A stretch of 64,000 nt of DNA from Albugo candida. Taxonomy: Eukaryota; Oomycota; Peronosporomycetes; Albuginales. Below are positions 1 to 10,465 of the stretch, one piece after another. The stretch lies in assembly GCA_040437565.1 (NCBI GenBank), contig JBDOQK010000009.1, forward strand, positions 248,001 through 312,000, given 5' to 3'. The notes beneath the pieces are model-generated. The model worked only from the letters and a program-made list of their open reading frames with translations, did not search any database and was not told where the DNA came from. Each line of letters starts with the position of its first letter. Within the stretch, counting starts at the first letter, position 1. Both the position numbers and the translations under genes were made by a program.

Positions 1-1471
1 ATGAAGAAAGTCAAGAAACTTACCGATGCCACAAATGTCTGCTGGAGCTTGTTGCTGATACCCTTGCTGCAAGTGCTTGATCGCATACTCGCGGATACGT
101 GCATTGAGCGCAGCATCGTCTGGATCCTGTCCTCCCTTCTTGTCAGCAGCAATCGAAGCGGTACACTAAAATGTTTTCAGTGATGGATCAAATCCGAGAA
201 TTCAGAGCGTACCACAAGGAGCCCATACAATGCTCGAGCATTATACTGTTTATTGATCTGCAGTGCGTGAGAATAATGCTTCCGAGCGTTCCGAAGATTC
301 TTCATCCCGCCAATTGTGCAGTAGATCTACTCATCAGATACGCTAATTCCACTCAACCACAAAAACACCTCAGCTTACATCTGCCAATCGAACATGATAC
401 GCCGAGTCTGCGGGATTCAACAGCAACAACTCTTCGTAGCAGAATCCAGCGTACGCATACGATCCCCTCGTCAGGTACGTTTCCGCCAATTCCAACCACT
501 ATAAAAGTCCTCACCAAGCCATCAGTAGAGTCTCAATCAAAGTGTAAAGCGTACAGCTGTTTGATCCGTCTGATAGGTCTTTAAAAACGCATTCAAAGCC
601 AAAATCACTTCTTGCGTCTTCTCCTGAGCCTTCAAAACAGCGATTTTGCGTTTGATAACCAGCTATCAAAAGAGATCGTCAGAAATAAAACATCATTCCG
701 TATCGAGATACGCCACCGCGTTGGCTGGATTCTCTTGTAAGATTTTATCGTAAATGTCGAGCGCATTTTTGAATTCTCCTTTTACTTCTGCCGACATTCC
801 GATGAGTCGCTTCACGCGCGCGCTCTGTGGGAATCGATCAATGAGCTTCTATTAAAATGTAAATTTTATGAGCGCAAACATTCTCAAAAGAGAATAGCGA
901 ATGACGACTTTGAGACACAATTCTGCAGTTTCTATTTGGTGCGTGTCAATTGCAGCAAGAAATACGAGTTCGTAGATGGTCCACACTGAAAAATTGAGCG
1001 ATTATGACGTTTGATGCTTGCGAAGGAAAGAATTTGAAAGTACGTGTATCTCCGAGGCGANNNNNNNNNNNNNNNNNNNNNNNNNNNNNNNNNNNNNNNN
1101 NNNNNNNNNNNNNNNNNNNNNNNNNNNNNNNNNNNNNNNNNNNNNNNNNNNNNNNNNNNNGAATGACGACTTTGAGACACAATTCTGCAGTTTCTATTTG
1201 GTGCGTGTCAATTGCAGCAAGAAATACGAGTTCGTAGATGGTCCACACTGAAAAATTGAGCGATTATGACGTTTGATGCTTGCGAAGGAAAGAATTTGAA
1301 AGTACGTGTATCTCCGAGGCGATTAGCATGCTTTTCAATGAGCGTGGTGCCGTATTTTAATACAATGTGCGGTACTCTTTTATTTTCCTTGCGAATGAGC
1401 GTGAGAAGGTCTACGTATTGATGATATCCGCCGCCTTTTTCAGCGGCTTGGAGCTTTTCAAGGTACTCCAT
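1..1471 (-). CDS. EMC2: ER membrane protein complex subunit 2 (EMC2), 3' end cut by window
   Basis: TPR-type scaffold subunit of the ER membrane protein complex, which inserts tail-anchored and multipass membrane proteins; the family faces the cytosol. The N-terminal exon ends in LIEKHANRLGD, matching the family segment ELINEYASKLGD. After a 60-nt intron the next exon reads WTIYELVFLAAID, and a further exon reads KLIDRFPQSARVKRLIGM followed by the TPR IYDKILQENPANAVAY. Later exons give WLELAETYLTRGSYAYAGF and LRNARKHYSHALQINKQYN. The last visible exon (about 24-166) reads ARIREYAIKHLQQGYQQQ, and the C-terminus lies beyond base 1. The gene has at least five short introns. A 162-bp stretch (899-1060) is repeated at 1161-1322 around a gap and should count once. 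The start at 1471 lies 60 bp after the stop of the upstream nucleotidase gene on the same strand. The family call is firm; exact exon ends are partly approximate. Confidence 0.85.
899..1322. repeat. Unmerged contig overlap around a 100-N gap (EMC2)
   Basis: 899-1060 and 1161-1322 are identical across the N run. Confidence 0.9.
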
Positions 1472-1530
1472 GGAAGGTGTTTCGAGAGCCTATATGTTAT
1501 AATGTATAAGATATACGCTCGATTCAATTA

Positions 1531-4383
1531 TCACAGGAAATTAGTTGATTTGACGATACGTTGCTCGTGCGGTAAGGAAAGGCGTTCTGGATAGAATGTA
1601 TGTCCTTCGGGATATTCGGCTAAATTTTCCAAACGCGCGGCGTAGATGTCAACGTATCGCTGAACAAAGAACGCGAATTGAGAGGGATAACTCTCCGCTC
1701 GAAACACAGAGCCGAACGTTGGATGAATCAAGTCTTCCAATTGATGTTGAATTTCTGGATGGCATTCTACCAACGTCGACACAAATCGACGCGACTACAG
1801 AAATGAACACATGCTCATTCAAATTGTAATTACGCAAATAACGGCGTACCTCTTCGTTATCATCTGCGTGGCGCTCATAATGTATCTTCCGCAACATTTC
1901 TTCAATCGCGCTGATCTAAACCAAATTTCGCATTATTCGTCTCCAATACGCCATGAATGTCTACCTGAAACGCTAAAAACTGATAGCTGGGTGTTCTTTG
2001 TACATTGATTTCGTCTTCGAGTTCGCTAAAATACAAAGATGAGACACAACACTTGGGACGAAGATTGAGATGTACCGAATGATTGCGCCGGTGCGCCATC
2101 CATTGATACGCGATGGCTCCACCAGATCTGAAAATAGACTGTCGCTATGGAGGATCGACTCAAATCATTCCGAGTGATGCAGATAGCAACAAAGCGACGG
2201 ACCCGATGTAAAGTACACGATTCCCAACCCAATCGGTCAAATTCATGAGCTGGCGAACACTTCCTTGCGTGTAAATTTGGCCTTGCTGGAGGAACCGAAC
2301 AGCTTGCCACTAAAACGGACGTATGTACTGGTTCATGTACTTGGAAAAGAACGTACTGTTCGTACCTGTACTTGTTTGCGCTTTGCGTCCAATACGCGAA
2401 AGGCACGCTGACGGGTATAAAAGTTGGGTTTTCGGGCGCTCACAAGCACCACATCGAAGAGCTTGACGTGGCAAAATGAATGGATCGCTTGACCGTTTAA
2501 GAGTGAGATAGCTTACCTGTTGCCAACTATCGCCCACCATGTGACGTAATCCAGCATCGATATACGGGAAAGAGCTATTCGTGCACAAAAACAACTTTTT
2601 TCCATTNNNNNNNNNNNNNNNNNNNNNNNNNNNNNNNNNNNNNNNNNNNNNNNNNNNNNNNNNNNNNNNNNNNNNNNNNNNNNNNNNNNNNNNNNNNNNN
2701 NNNNNNTGAGCTGGCGAACACTTCCTTGCGTGTAAATTTGGCCTTGCTGGAGGAACCGAACAGCTTGCCACTAAAACGGACGTATGTACTGGTTCATGTA
2801 CTTGGAAAAGAACGTACTGTTCGTACCTGTACTTGTTTGCGCTTTGCGTCCAATACGCGAAAGGCACGCTGACGGGTATAAAAGTTGGGTTTTCGGGCGC
2901 TCACAAGCACCACATCGAAGAGCTTGACGTGGCAAAATGAATGGATCGCTTGACCGTTTAAGAGTGAGATAGCTTACCTGTTGCCAACTATCGCCCACCA
3001 TGTGACGTAATCCAGCATCGATATACGGGAAAGAGCTATTCGTGCACAAAAACAACTTTTTTCCATTTGACTTTTGACATAAAGTATGAGCACAGCTGAT
3101 TAAGGGACAGAGTAGTGTCAACTCACTCGAAGACGTTCCAAAAATGGTCGAAGGACGGCATTTGGTTCTACATACGCGGCTATATTCTGTGCAACAATTT
3201 TGTGCATGTGTCCAGTAAGATGAACTTGCTGAATTGCTGCTCCAACGTCTTCGACAATGGCTATAGGCTCATACTCAATTTCATGATCTCGTAGATACTG
3301 AACAACATCAGCGAATAAACACGCATGGGCGACANNNNNNNNNNNNNNNNNNNNNNNNNNNNNNNNNNNNNNNNNNNNNNNNNNNNNNNNNNNNNNNNNN
3401 NNNNNNNNNNNNNNNNNNNNNNNNNNNNNNNNNNCCAGTAAGATGAACTTGCTGAATTGCTGCTCCAACGTCTTCGACAATGGCTATAGGCTCATACTCA
3501 ATTTCATGATCTCGTAGATACTGAACAACATCAGCGAATAAACACGCATGGGCGACACTGAACAAGTCGTTCAATGGCTCCATTTTCGCCGCACGATACG
3601 TTACAGAGATATGGCGTGATCCTCCATACAAATTTATAATTTCCTCTCGAGAGAGCCTTTGCCGACCACGAAACACACTCCGATAACAAAGCTTTTGGTG
3701 CGAGCTAATTTTGCACAAGAGCCCACGCTCCTTGTCGATTGTCAGGCCGCGGATTGCAAAGGAAGGATCAAAAGTGTATTTTGCTATTCCTTCGGGGTAT
3801 CGAAGCTTATTCACCTACGACCAGTCCATTGGATAGTATCATCACGACTCAAAAATGCAACTTTACCATAAAATCTCGAGCCATTTCGTAGATGAGATAC
3901 TGCAGCTTGCGCGTATAATGACAAAGCGTGTAGTCATAATCTATAGTGCAAAAATGAAAAGCTGGTACAACAAGCAAGTGCGTGATGTTTACCAAATCCA
4001 ACAACGTCAATCTCTCTCCATCTACAGAAATCGCAGCGTATTAAGAGGCTTATACAGAGGACAATTGTACGGTACCGTAAATGATTGTTCACAAAAACTT
4101 CATTCGCGCCGATTTTAGGATTCTCACTCGGTTGGAACGCATGGAACACTTGCTATTACACATAGTAGGCTGGATAAAAGCGGCGAGAAATGCAAGAATT
4201 TGTAACCTTTAGTTCGGTCGCACATTGCTGAAGGTACGCATTCTCAGGAGATATTGTTGCTCGCAGTCTGGAAATTAGTTCAAATGCCGCATTCTTTTCT
4301 TTCGTGTACGAAGACTGAGATCGGAAGGACTTTGGTAACACCGACAAGAAATTAAAATTACAGCGAAGTAACACGGAGCACAT
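1531..4383 (-). CDS. HAD-superfamily 5'-nucleotidase, NT5DC2/3-like
   Basis: Cytosolic-purine-5'-nucleotidase family member of the HAD hydrolases, which dephosphorylate substrates through an aspartyl-phosphate. It is rebuilt from many exons with 50-70 nt introns. The first exon (to 4383) is rich in Arg/Ser and could be a mitochondrial presequence. Next come FQPSENPKIGANEVFVNNHL, then WREIDVVGF joined across an intron to DYDYTL, the catalytic DxDxT loop. YTFDPSFAIRGLTIDKERG follows, a strong family signature. Further on are KLFLCTNSSFPYIDAGLRHM, LFDVVLVSARKPNFY, YIGDSLFSDLVEPSRINGW (the last acidic HAD motif) and the C-terminal FGSVFRAESYP and HTFYPERLSLPHE. Two gaps with duplicated flanks (2246-2606 = 2707-3067; 3212-3334 = 3435-3557) interrupt it, and the extra copies are not real exons. 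The substrate cannot be read from sequence, since NT5DC proteins are poorly characterised. Confidence 0.85.
2246..3067. repeat. Unmerged contig overlap around a 100-N gap (nucleotidase)
   Basis: 2246-2606 and 2707-3067 are identical across the N run. Confidence 0.9.
3212..3557. repeat. Unmerged contig overlap around a 100-N gap (nucleotidase)
   Basis: 3212-3334 and 3435-3557 are identical across the N run. Confidence 0.9.
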
Positions 4384-4604
4384 GCCGACAAGTAATTTTT
4401 AACATGCTGTTATATAACGGTATATGTCTAGTTCACATGTGATATGAATCGAACTGCAAGCAGCTGAATGAATGCGCAACATTATGTCTCTGGATTTCCG
4501 CGTCGGCTACGTAGCAGTATACAGAATTATATGCAGCAGAGGCGTCTGCAGAGACGGATCAAGTGGGGAAGATGATTTAAAAGATGTGATTATTTACTGC
4601 ATAC
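4384..4604. other. Intergenic spacer between VPS53 and the nucleotidase gene
   Basis: About 220 bp between two minus-strand genes. It must hold the VPS53 3' end and the promoter of the nucleotidase gene. No specific motif is recognised. Confidence 0.5.
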
Positions 4605-7236
4605 TTATGGATTGTGGAAAGGAAACGGAACTTTGGCGAAATGCTGCATGTTCTTCTTCAAGCTTTCGGTCATGTCATTCATCTTGTCCATATTCGCTAT
4701 TTTTCCCAATGAGCGACCCTGCTTTCCGAGAATTTCTAAATAGCTGCTTTGATCCTGTTTTCGAAATCCTTTGATATTCATGATCGCTTGCAAGTCTTCA
4801 GGAGTTCCATCGGGCCACATGATCTTGAAACTTTCAATAAGCATTTCATTTGGAGTCCCAATTAGTTTCAAGACCGCTTCGATTTTACCGAATTCTTGGG
4901 TGACAAACTTTGTAAAGCGAGCCGGAACGTCGATGGAGCCTGAGGCAGTACTTGTATCTGATACGAGGATAGGAAGCTGGAGAAAAAGAGACTTGAGCGC
5001 GCATATGTCGAGCAGGAGCTGCTGTGTAGCCACTTGATTGACTTTGCGGCATTTCATGATCGCTTGCAGGATTTTCGGAAGGAATGATGCCGTAAATTTG
5101 TCATAAAAGTTGGTAAAGTAGACTTGAGCCAGCATTTGACGTATGATCGGCACCAACTGCCGAATTTGCTGTCCAATCTCAACCACATATGAATTTTCGT
5201 CGCCAACGGTTTCCCAAGATTGCCAATTGAGTTTTGGTATCGCTTGTAAGGAGTCATCGAGAAGCCGCTCGACACCAGTGACGACGCATTTCATCGAAGC
5301 AGCTGCCAAATCGTGAAAAATATCAATTTCAGCAGTCAAATCGATCGCTTTGGAGAACGCTGGATCGATTTTTTGACGAATGACGTCTTCTAAAGATGGC
5401 AAAGTCTCGGCACAATACTGAGCTGTGTTGATGATGAAACAAAGCTCCTCCAGTTTTTCCACCGATAAGCCAGTTTTCGCGCTATTGCTTCCAAGCACCC
5501 CATTATGGACCGATGATGCGGCAAGTGAAGAGTTCGATGAGCTATTGTTCTCCGTGGGCAAACTCGTGCTATATGCTGAACTCGAGTACGCTGGCAGCTT
5601 TTGCGTCATTCTTTGTGCGTACAACTGGAAACACCGCTTGAATTCATTCTGCAGATTGAAGAAAGTTTGGCCATTTGTCAGTACTGTGCAGCGTTTCACT
5701 GAATTTCGGATGTAAGCAAACATGCCCACAGAGCTGGAAAATACAGGCAATTGTCCATTTCGATCGACAATTTCGGATGCAATTCCATCAGTGATCATTT
5801 GCTCCATGTTCTTACGCTCCAAGTGCACGTACGCTGTCATGAAGGGATCAAATGAACGAGAAATAAAGCCAATAATCGTTGGAAGATCGTGTTCACACTC
5901 GAGTGAGTCATTTTGCTGCTTGTCCGCATCCAATCCCGATCTTACACCATGGAAACCCTTTTCATCAGCTTGAAGTTTCTTACGGCGATACTTGCGCTTT
6001 ATGGCCTCAACAGAATCACGAGCGATGATTTCTCCGCTCTCGTCAATTTCATCCTCTCCATTTTCGGCACTCACATTTCCTTCAAAGCGTGCAGCTGCAT
6101 CTTTTTCAAACAAAAGCGATCGCTGGAGTGCTTTCAAGAGCGCCATCACGTTAATTTCGTCTGGTGTTTGGTTCCCCAACTGATTGAGAAGATGATTTCG
6201 AGTTATCTCACAGAAGAAAATACAAAGTCTCCGCTCGATCTGCCACGACTTGGGAAAAATCACCTCCAGTTTCGGTCCAATTGCTCTGAGTAGCTGATAA
6301 AACCAAGAGAAGCGTTTTTCGGTTTGTTCCAGTGAGGCAAACTCACCGCCAACTCCATACAGCTTCTCATATGAGCCCAACTGATCCTGACAGAAAACAT
6401 GCACGAGTTTCGTGCGTACAGGCTTGCCCAGTGCGTCAACCACAGCACAGGCCGCAGACAGATTATTCAAAACTGCCTTAATGGAAGCTTCAGTCGGAAA
6501 CTTGTCTTCTATACTCTCAAAGGATCCAACTGAGGAGAAATCTGCAAACACCTGCGCTTTCAACTCTTCTTGTAGTCCTCTCACCGTATTGTGTAATTCC
6601 ACAATCTTGTGCACGTTTGTATAAGCATCAAAAAAGGAGAATAGTTCATTCACACTTTGAAGTAGAGTTGCTGTCTCAGTGTAATTGCGCTGAGAGGCTT
6701 TAAGCTCCAGTTGGTCAACGGCTTGTACCAGTGCGTGGAGGCGCTTGAGTGTTTGTAAAGTTGTTTGCAGATGCTGTTTTGCGTGATCTAGCTGCTTTAT
6801 ATCACGACAGATATCCTGAACCATAACTTCGGACTGATGGGCTTTTCCATGGATATCCTGGATTTTATCGAGTAGATGAGTGACCGCTACCTTGGCATCC
6901 TTCAGGTCGACTGTAGCTTGATGTGCCGCTAATCGTTGCGCCTGAGAAGCTTTTGAGAGGTGATCATCCAATTCTTTCATCCCAATGCGTAACTGGTCTG
7001 CAAAGGGGCCAATGTCACTAAGACTTGGCTCATCTGGGAAATTGCGATTGATAAAGTCGCGAGCGTCGAATTCCGGTCGATCGAGGACGTCTTCAGACGG
7101 AAATATCTGCCAAAAGTAATGATTCAAGTGTATAGGAAGAGAGATAGTGCCCACAAACCTCGTCTAACGCATTCTCTACATCGGAAGAAAGTCGAGTGGG
7201 CGTAAATGAAGATGTCGCCGGGCTTTGTTTTTCCAT
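4605..7236 (-). CDS. VPS53: VPS53, subunit of the GARP/EARP tethering complex
   Basis: Subunit of the GARP complex, which tethers endosome-derived vesicles at the trans-Golgi network. Exon 1 (7159-7236) begins MEKQSPATSSF and ends LDE; a 52-nt intron (7107-7158) joins it to IFPSEDVLDRPEFDARDFIN. The result is 859 residues, close to the usual length of about 830. Family landmarks are NFPDEPSLSDIGPFADQLR, the helical stretch QDICRDIKQLDHAKQHLQTT (human: EITRDIKQLDHAKRHL), then LLQSVNELFSFF and VFADFSSVGSFE. The C-terminal half carries the conserved helical bundle including FTASFLPKILQAIMKCRKVN and GTPNEMLIESFKIMWPDG. A serine-rich loop near residue 530 is variable. The protein should act as a soluble coiled-coil subunit at the TGN. 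The short N-terminal exon is inferred from splice signals and frame. Confidence 0.93.
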
Positions 7237-8736
7237 CAAATCTTATGTGAATTTACGAAGTAAGGATACATTTTTCTATGTTTGTACATCATATTTGACA
7301 GCAAGTAAGTGATGTATTATAAATGCGGTCGATCGAGGTGGATTCGGTCATCATAGATATGAGGGACCGGAGTCATATCGCAATTAATGAAACCCAGCTT
7401 GGATGTCTGTAAGATGTAAATATGTGAATATGCAATTTCAAATGACCATTTTCTTATGCTATGGCAGTAATGATCAATCTACATGAGTCATTTATTAGAC
7501 AATAGAGTTATGGTACTAAGGTAGTGACCTAGCTTCATCAATTACTTATCAGGACCGCATCGCCTTTATTGATCAGTGAATATTCAAGTACCAGCATATA
7601 GCCTCTAGTCGCTCGATTACAAAAGCATGCACTTAATTCGACATATCGGACTGCATCTTTCAACTGCTTGACATATAATAATATCTGCATTACTGTCTAT
7701 CACATGTAAAGAAAATCTAATGAGGAATATTTTCTTTAGCAATGAAGAATATATCTGTGGCTGATGCCACAGAACAGACACCATTCATAGAAGAAAAGAG
7801 TCAAGAATAGTCATGTCATATATTTGCGTGTATACGAGTAGCTGACCAAGGAGCAAGGTGCCAACAGACGTTCGATTCTCATCTATTTTCCATGAATTTT
7901 ATGGAAATTCAAGTCACTTTGAATGACTTGTGTAAAGCCGTGCTTCTACCGCTCCACGTTATCACTTTTTCTCAAGTCCGATACCGCACACGCACATCTG
8001 CCTGATCGCTTATGTGCAGCACATCCCTATTTCCTCTATGGAAGCGAAATCGACACAAAAAGTTTTTTTCATTAAAATGTGGTCTGATCAATATTGAATG
8101 CTTTCTAGTAATTTGCAGCAAATACCAAATTTCTCTTCCTATCTAAAGTTTGGGTAAAATCATTACATTTCCTTTTGAAGCTTTGTACGTGTCGACTGTC
8201 GACGATAAATAGCATTACAAACCTTTGAAATCCAAGCAAGGCGCTCATAAATGTGCCCTGACTTTTGTAAAATTCATGTCCCTTCTTTTTCCATTATTCG
8301 TATCAGCCACCACACGACATTTCTATATATTTCATGATAAAAAGACGCAGCTGATAAACAAATGTATCGTAGGAAATAAAGAAGAATTCTTTGAAATTCG
8401 AATCGCGCGCCTTGACACTCAACGTGTCAAAACAGACGCTACGTCATCTCGTTCGTGACGGCGCCGTGTGTTTTATTATTACGTCCTTCTTCCTCATCTC
8501 CTTTTTCTGATTCTACGTGAAATTCTTTTAGATTCAGTAAACTGGCTCAACACGGTGTTCTATTGTTCCCGTGCTTCTGCATAACTTGAGCATCCCAGCA
8601 TAAAAAATCAAACAAGCTCGAAAGCTTGTACAAAATTCTTTCATTGTTCTTTTTGCGCTCCTTCGAATCGTAAAGCAGCAGCGACAAAATCGAACGTTCG
8701 GTGAACAAAAATTTGAGATTACAAATTTGACATTTT
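7237..8736. other. Intergenic region, no gene recognised
   Basis: About 1.5 kb between divergently transcribed VPS53 and the MYB-related gene. Open frames at 8225-8458 (+) and 8534-8767 (-) have no recognisable domain, no splice support and low-complexity composition. The part from about 8400 should hold the promoter region of the MYB gene. Confidence 0.5.
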
Positions 8737-8744
8737 TCATTTTA
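8737..8744 (+). promoter_or_regulatory. Possible oomycete Inr-like element upstream of the MYB gene
   Basis: TTCATTTT lies about 40 bp before the ATG at 8784, within a pyrimidine-rich stretch. It resembles the known oomycete initiator core (TCATTTT-like, close to the start codon). The motif is short and AT-rich, so chance occurrence is possible. Confidence 0.3.
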
Positions 8745-8783
8745 CTTTTCGCGTGGAAATCCGGCAATTAAATCCGTACTACG

Positions 8784-9455
8784 ATGTCAGTTTCTACTCC
8801 GTTGAAAGAAAGTAGTGCGTTACTTACTTCAGATTCAGCACACAAATCAAATTTTGGTATTGGACATTGGAGTCGTATCGAGCATGAGCGATTTCTAGAA
8901 GCACTTCGAATCTACCCGAAAGGATCGTGGAAAACAATTGCAGAGTATGTTGGAACACGTACGATACGACAGACAATGACGCACGCGCAAAAGCTCCGAC
9001 AAAAAACTAGAAGATGTTTACGAGCTTTGGAGGTGGAAAAGCATATGACGTATCAACACCCAATGATGTACGATCCGCGAGAGTATGCTTTGCGTGAACA
9101 GCTACGACTACTGTCACGGAATGTAACGCTAAAGAGCAATTCCGGCATGCATTCCTCGCACTCTTTCTTGACGACAAACCTGCATCATTCACGTCCCTCA
9201 TTCTCCAACTATCAAGCCTCGCCTCAGGTGTGTTTGACTCCGATAACAATGATGGAGCCAATTACTCCGCTGGAACAGGCGCCTCTCGAAGATTGTTCAG
9301 GAAAAGTTGGACTCGACACCCATCCAGACTTTACAGGCGTATACCATAAATTTAGCTCTTTGGAACCGATCATGTCTGTTTTTGATGGACTAAGCGGGCC
9401 ATCATTAGAAGAATGTGCTTCAGCTTTGCTTGAAATCTTCTCATTCAAGTTTTAG
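8784..9455 (+). CDS. MYB-related (SHAQKYF-type) DNA-binding protein
   Basis: A 223-residue intronless protein with one MYB/SANT repeat at residues about 26-75. It shows GHWSRIEHERFLEALRIYP, then GSWKTIAEYVGTRTIRQ and the recognition-helix ending TMTHAQKLRQK. That ending is a variant of the SHAQKYF signature of single-MYB factors common in plants and oomycetes. The regular aromatic spacing and the TRT-R-Q recognition motif are intact. The remaining 150 residues are Ser/Pro-rich without a recognised domain, fitting a transcriptional regulatory tail. It is expected in the nucleus. The targets are unknown. Its start is the first ATG of the open frame and follows a pyrimidine-rich leader. Confidence 0.85.
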   Translation: MSVSTPLKESSALLTSDSAHKSNFGIGHWSRIEHERFLEALRIYPKGSWKTIAEYVGTRTIRQTMTHAQKLRQKTRRCLRALEVEKHMTYQHPMMYDPREYALREQLRLLSRNVTLKSNSGMHSSHSFLTTNLHHSRPSFSNYQASPQVCLTPITMMEPITPLEQAPLEDCSGKVGLDTHPDFTGVYHKFSSLEPIMSVFDGLSGPSLEECASALLEIFSFKF

Positions 9456-10465
9456 ATGCTTGCTTGCGCCTATTTAATTTGGGTCAACAGATTAACATGT
9501 AGAATATAAATCTGACAAAGATATGTGTTTCCATGAAATCCTTAGTTTCTACGGTCTCTAGCCTACATCATATCGGAGAGGATATCATATCTAAAATACT
9601 AGACCCCAGCGACATCATGATTCGAAGTTTTTTAGGATGCTACTCACCACACACCATTCTTCGTCCCGTATCGAGGCTTAATTCTTCCAGTTCGTAGAGC
9701 ACATCCTATTACCCGATGAATTAGCAATCTTTCTGGTATTTCCGAAGCGAATATCTTTGTGATGAGTATATGTATCTTTTACTCAATCAATCGAATTCTA
9801 TTGCATCGTAAGGCAAAAGACTTGTGGTTAATAAACCTTATATGACGGCTTCATATTGTCAGTAACATATAGAAAACAAGACTAATCAATGAACATTCGA
9901 TTGTATGGCAACAGTGAGTCAAATAGCTCACTTGAAAACAATCATTCTCTACTTAACGAAAGTAAGGATACTCAACGATCAACAATGAAGTAGCTCGATG
10001 GCTGCACAACGTTCGATGGATATTCAGGGTATGTGAAGCCTGAGACTATCTCGTCATAAGACGAGAGTTCGGCGGTATGTCAGTCGCTCACTATTCGGAA
10101 AATTTCACTGCAAACGACATATTATGGTTATGCGTGTGTGTCAAGTAACTCGGCTTATAGACTCTTTGTCGCAACACGAAATGAGGTAGTGAACGGATCG
10201 GATGATTTTTGGCATCACCGTATTCGTGTACCTTCACTCCAAACACGCTGAGATGATTTACTGACCTCTTCTGACTTTATCACAGCTTCTAGGAGCATTG
10301 AAATCTTTCATCAGAGGCATCTCCGTTGACCAGACATGAAACTTGCTCATTTTGAAAACCTCGGGAGTGGTGGGTTGTACGCATTAACGTCTTTTTGAGC
10401 TTGCATCAGGATGAGCGTTGGTTGAATGTTGTTATGGCTGCCTCGCTGGATCGAAAACCACAAAA
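9456..10465. other. Intergenic region, no gene recognised
   Basis: About 1 kb between the converging MYB and microcephalin-like genes. The open frames near 10395-10776 on the plus strand overlap the 3' exon of the minus-strand gene and are shadows. Nothing else is seen. Confidence 0.5.

Noticed and set aside
1531-2099. First read as the small subunit of DNA polymerase delta because of RYVDIYAARL
   Set aside because: The adjacent FGSVFRAESYP and TFYPERLSLPHE, with the upstream HAD motifs, match the C-terminus of NT5DC-type nucleotidases.
8225-8767. Open frames between VPS53 and the MYB gene
   Set aside because: No domain, no splice signals and chance-like composition.
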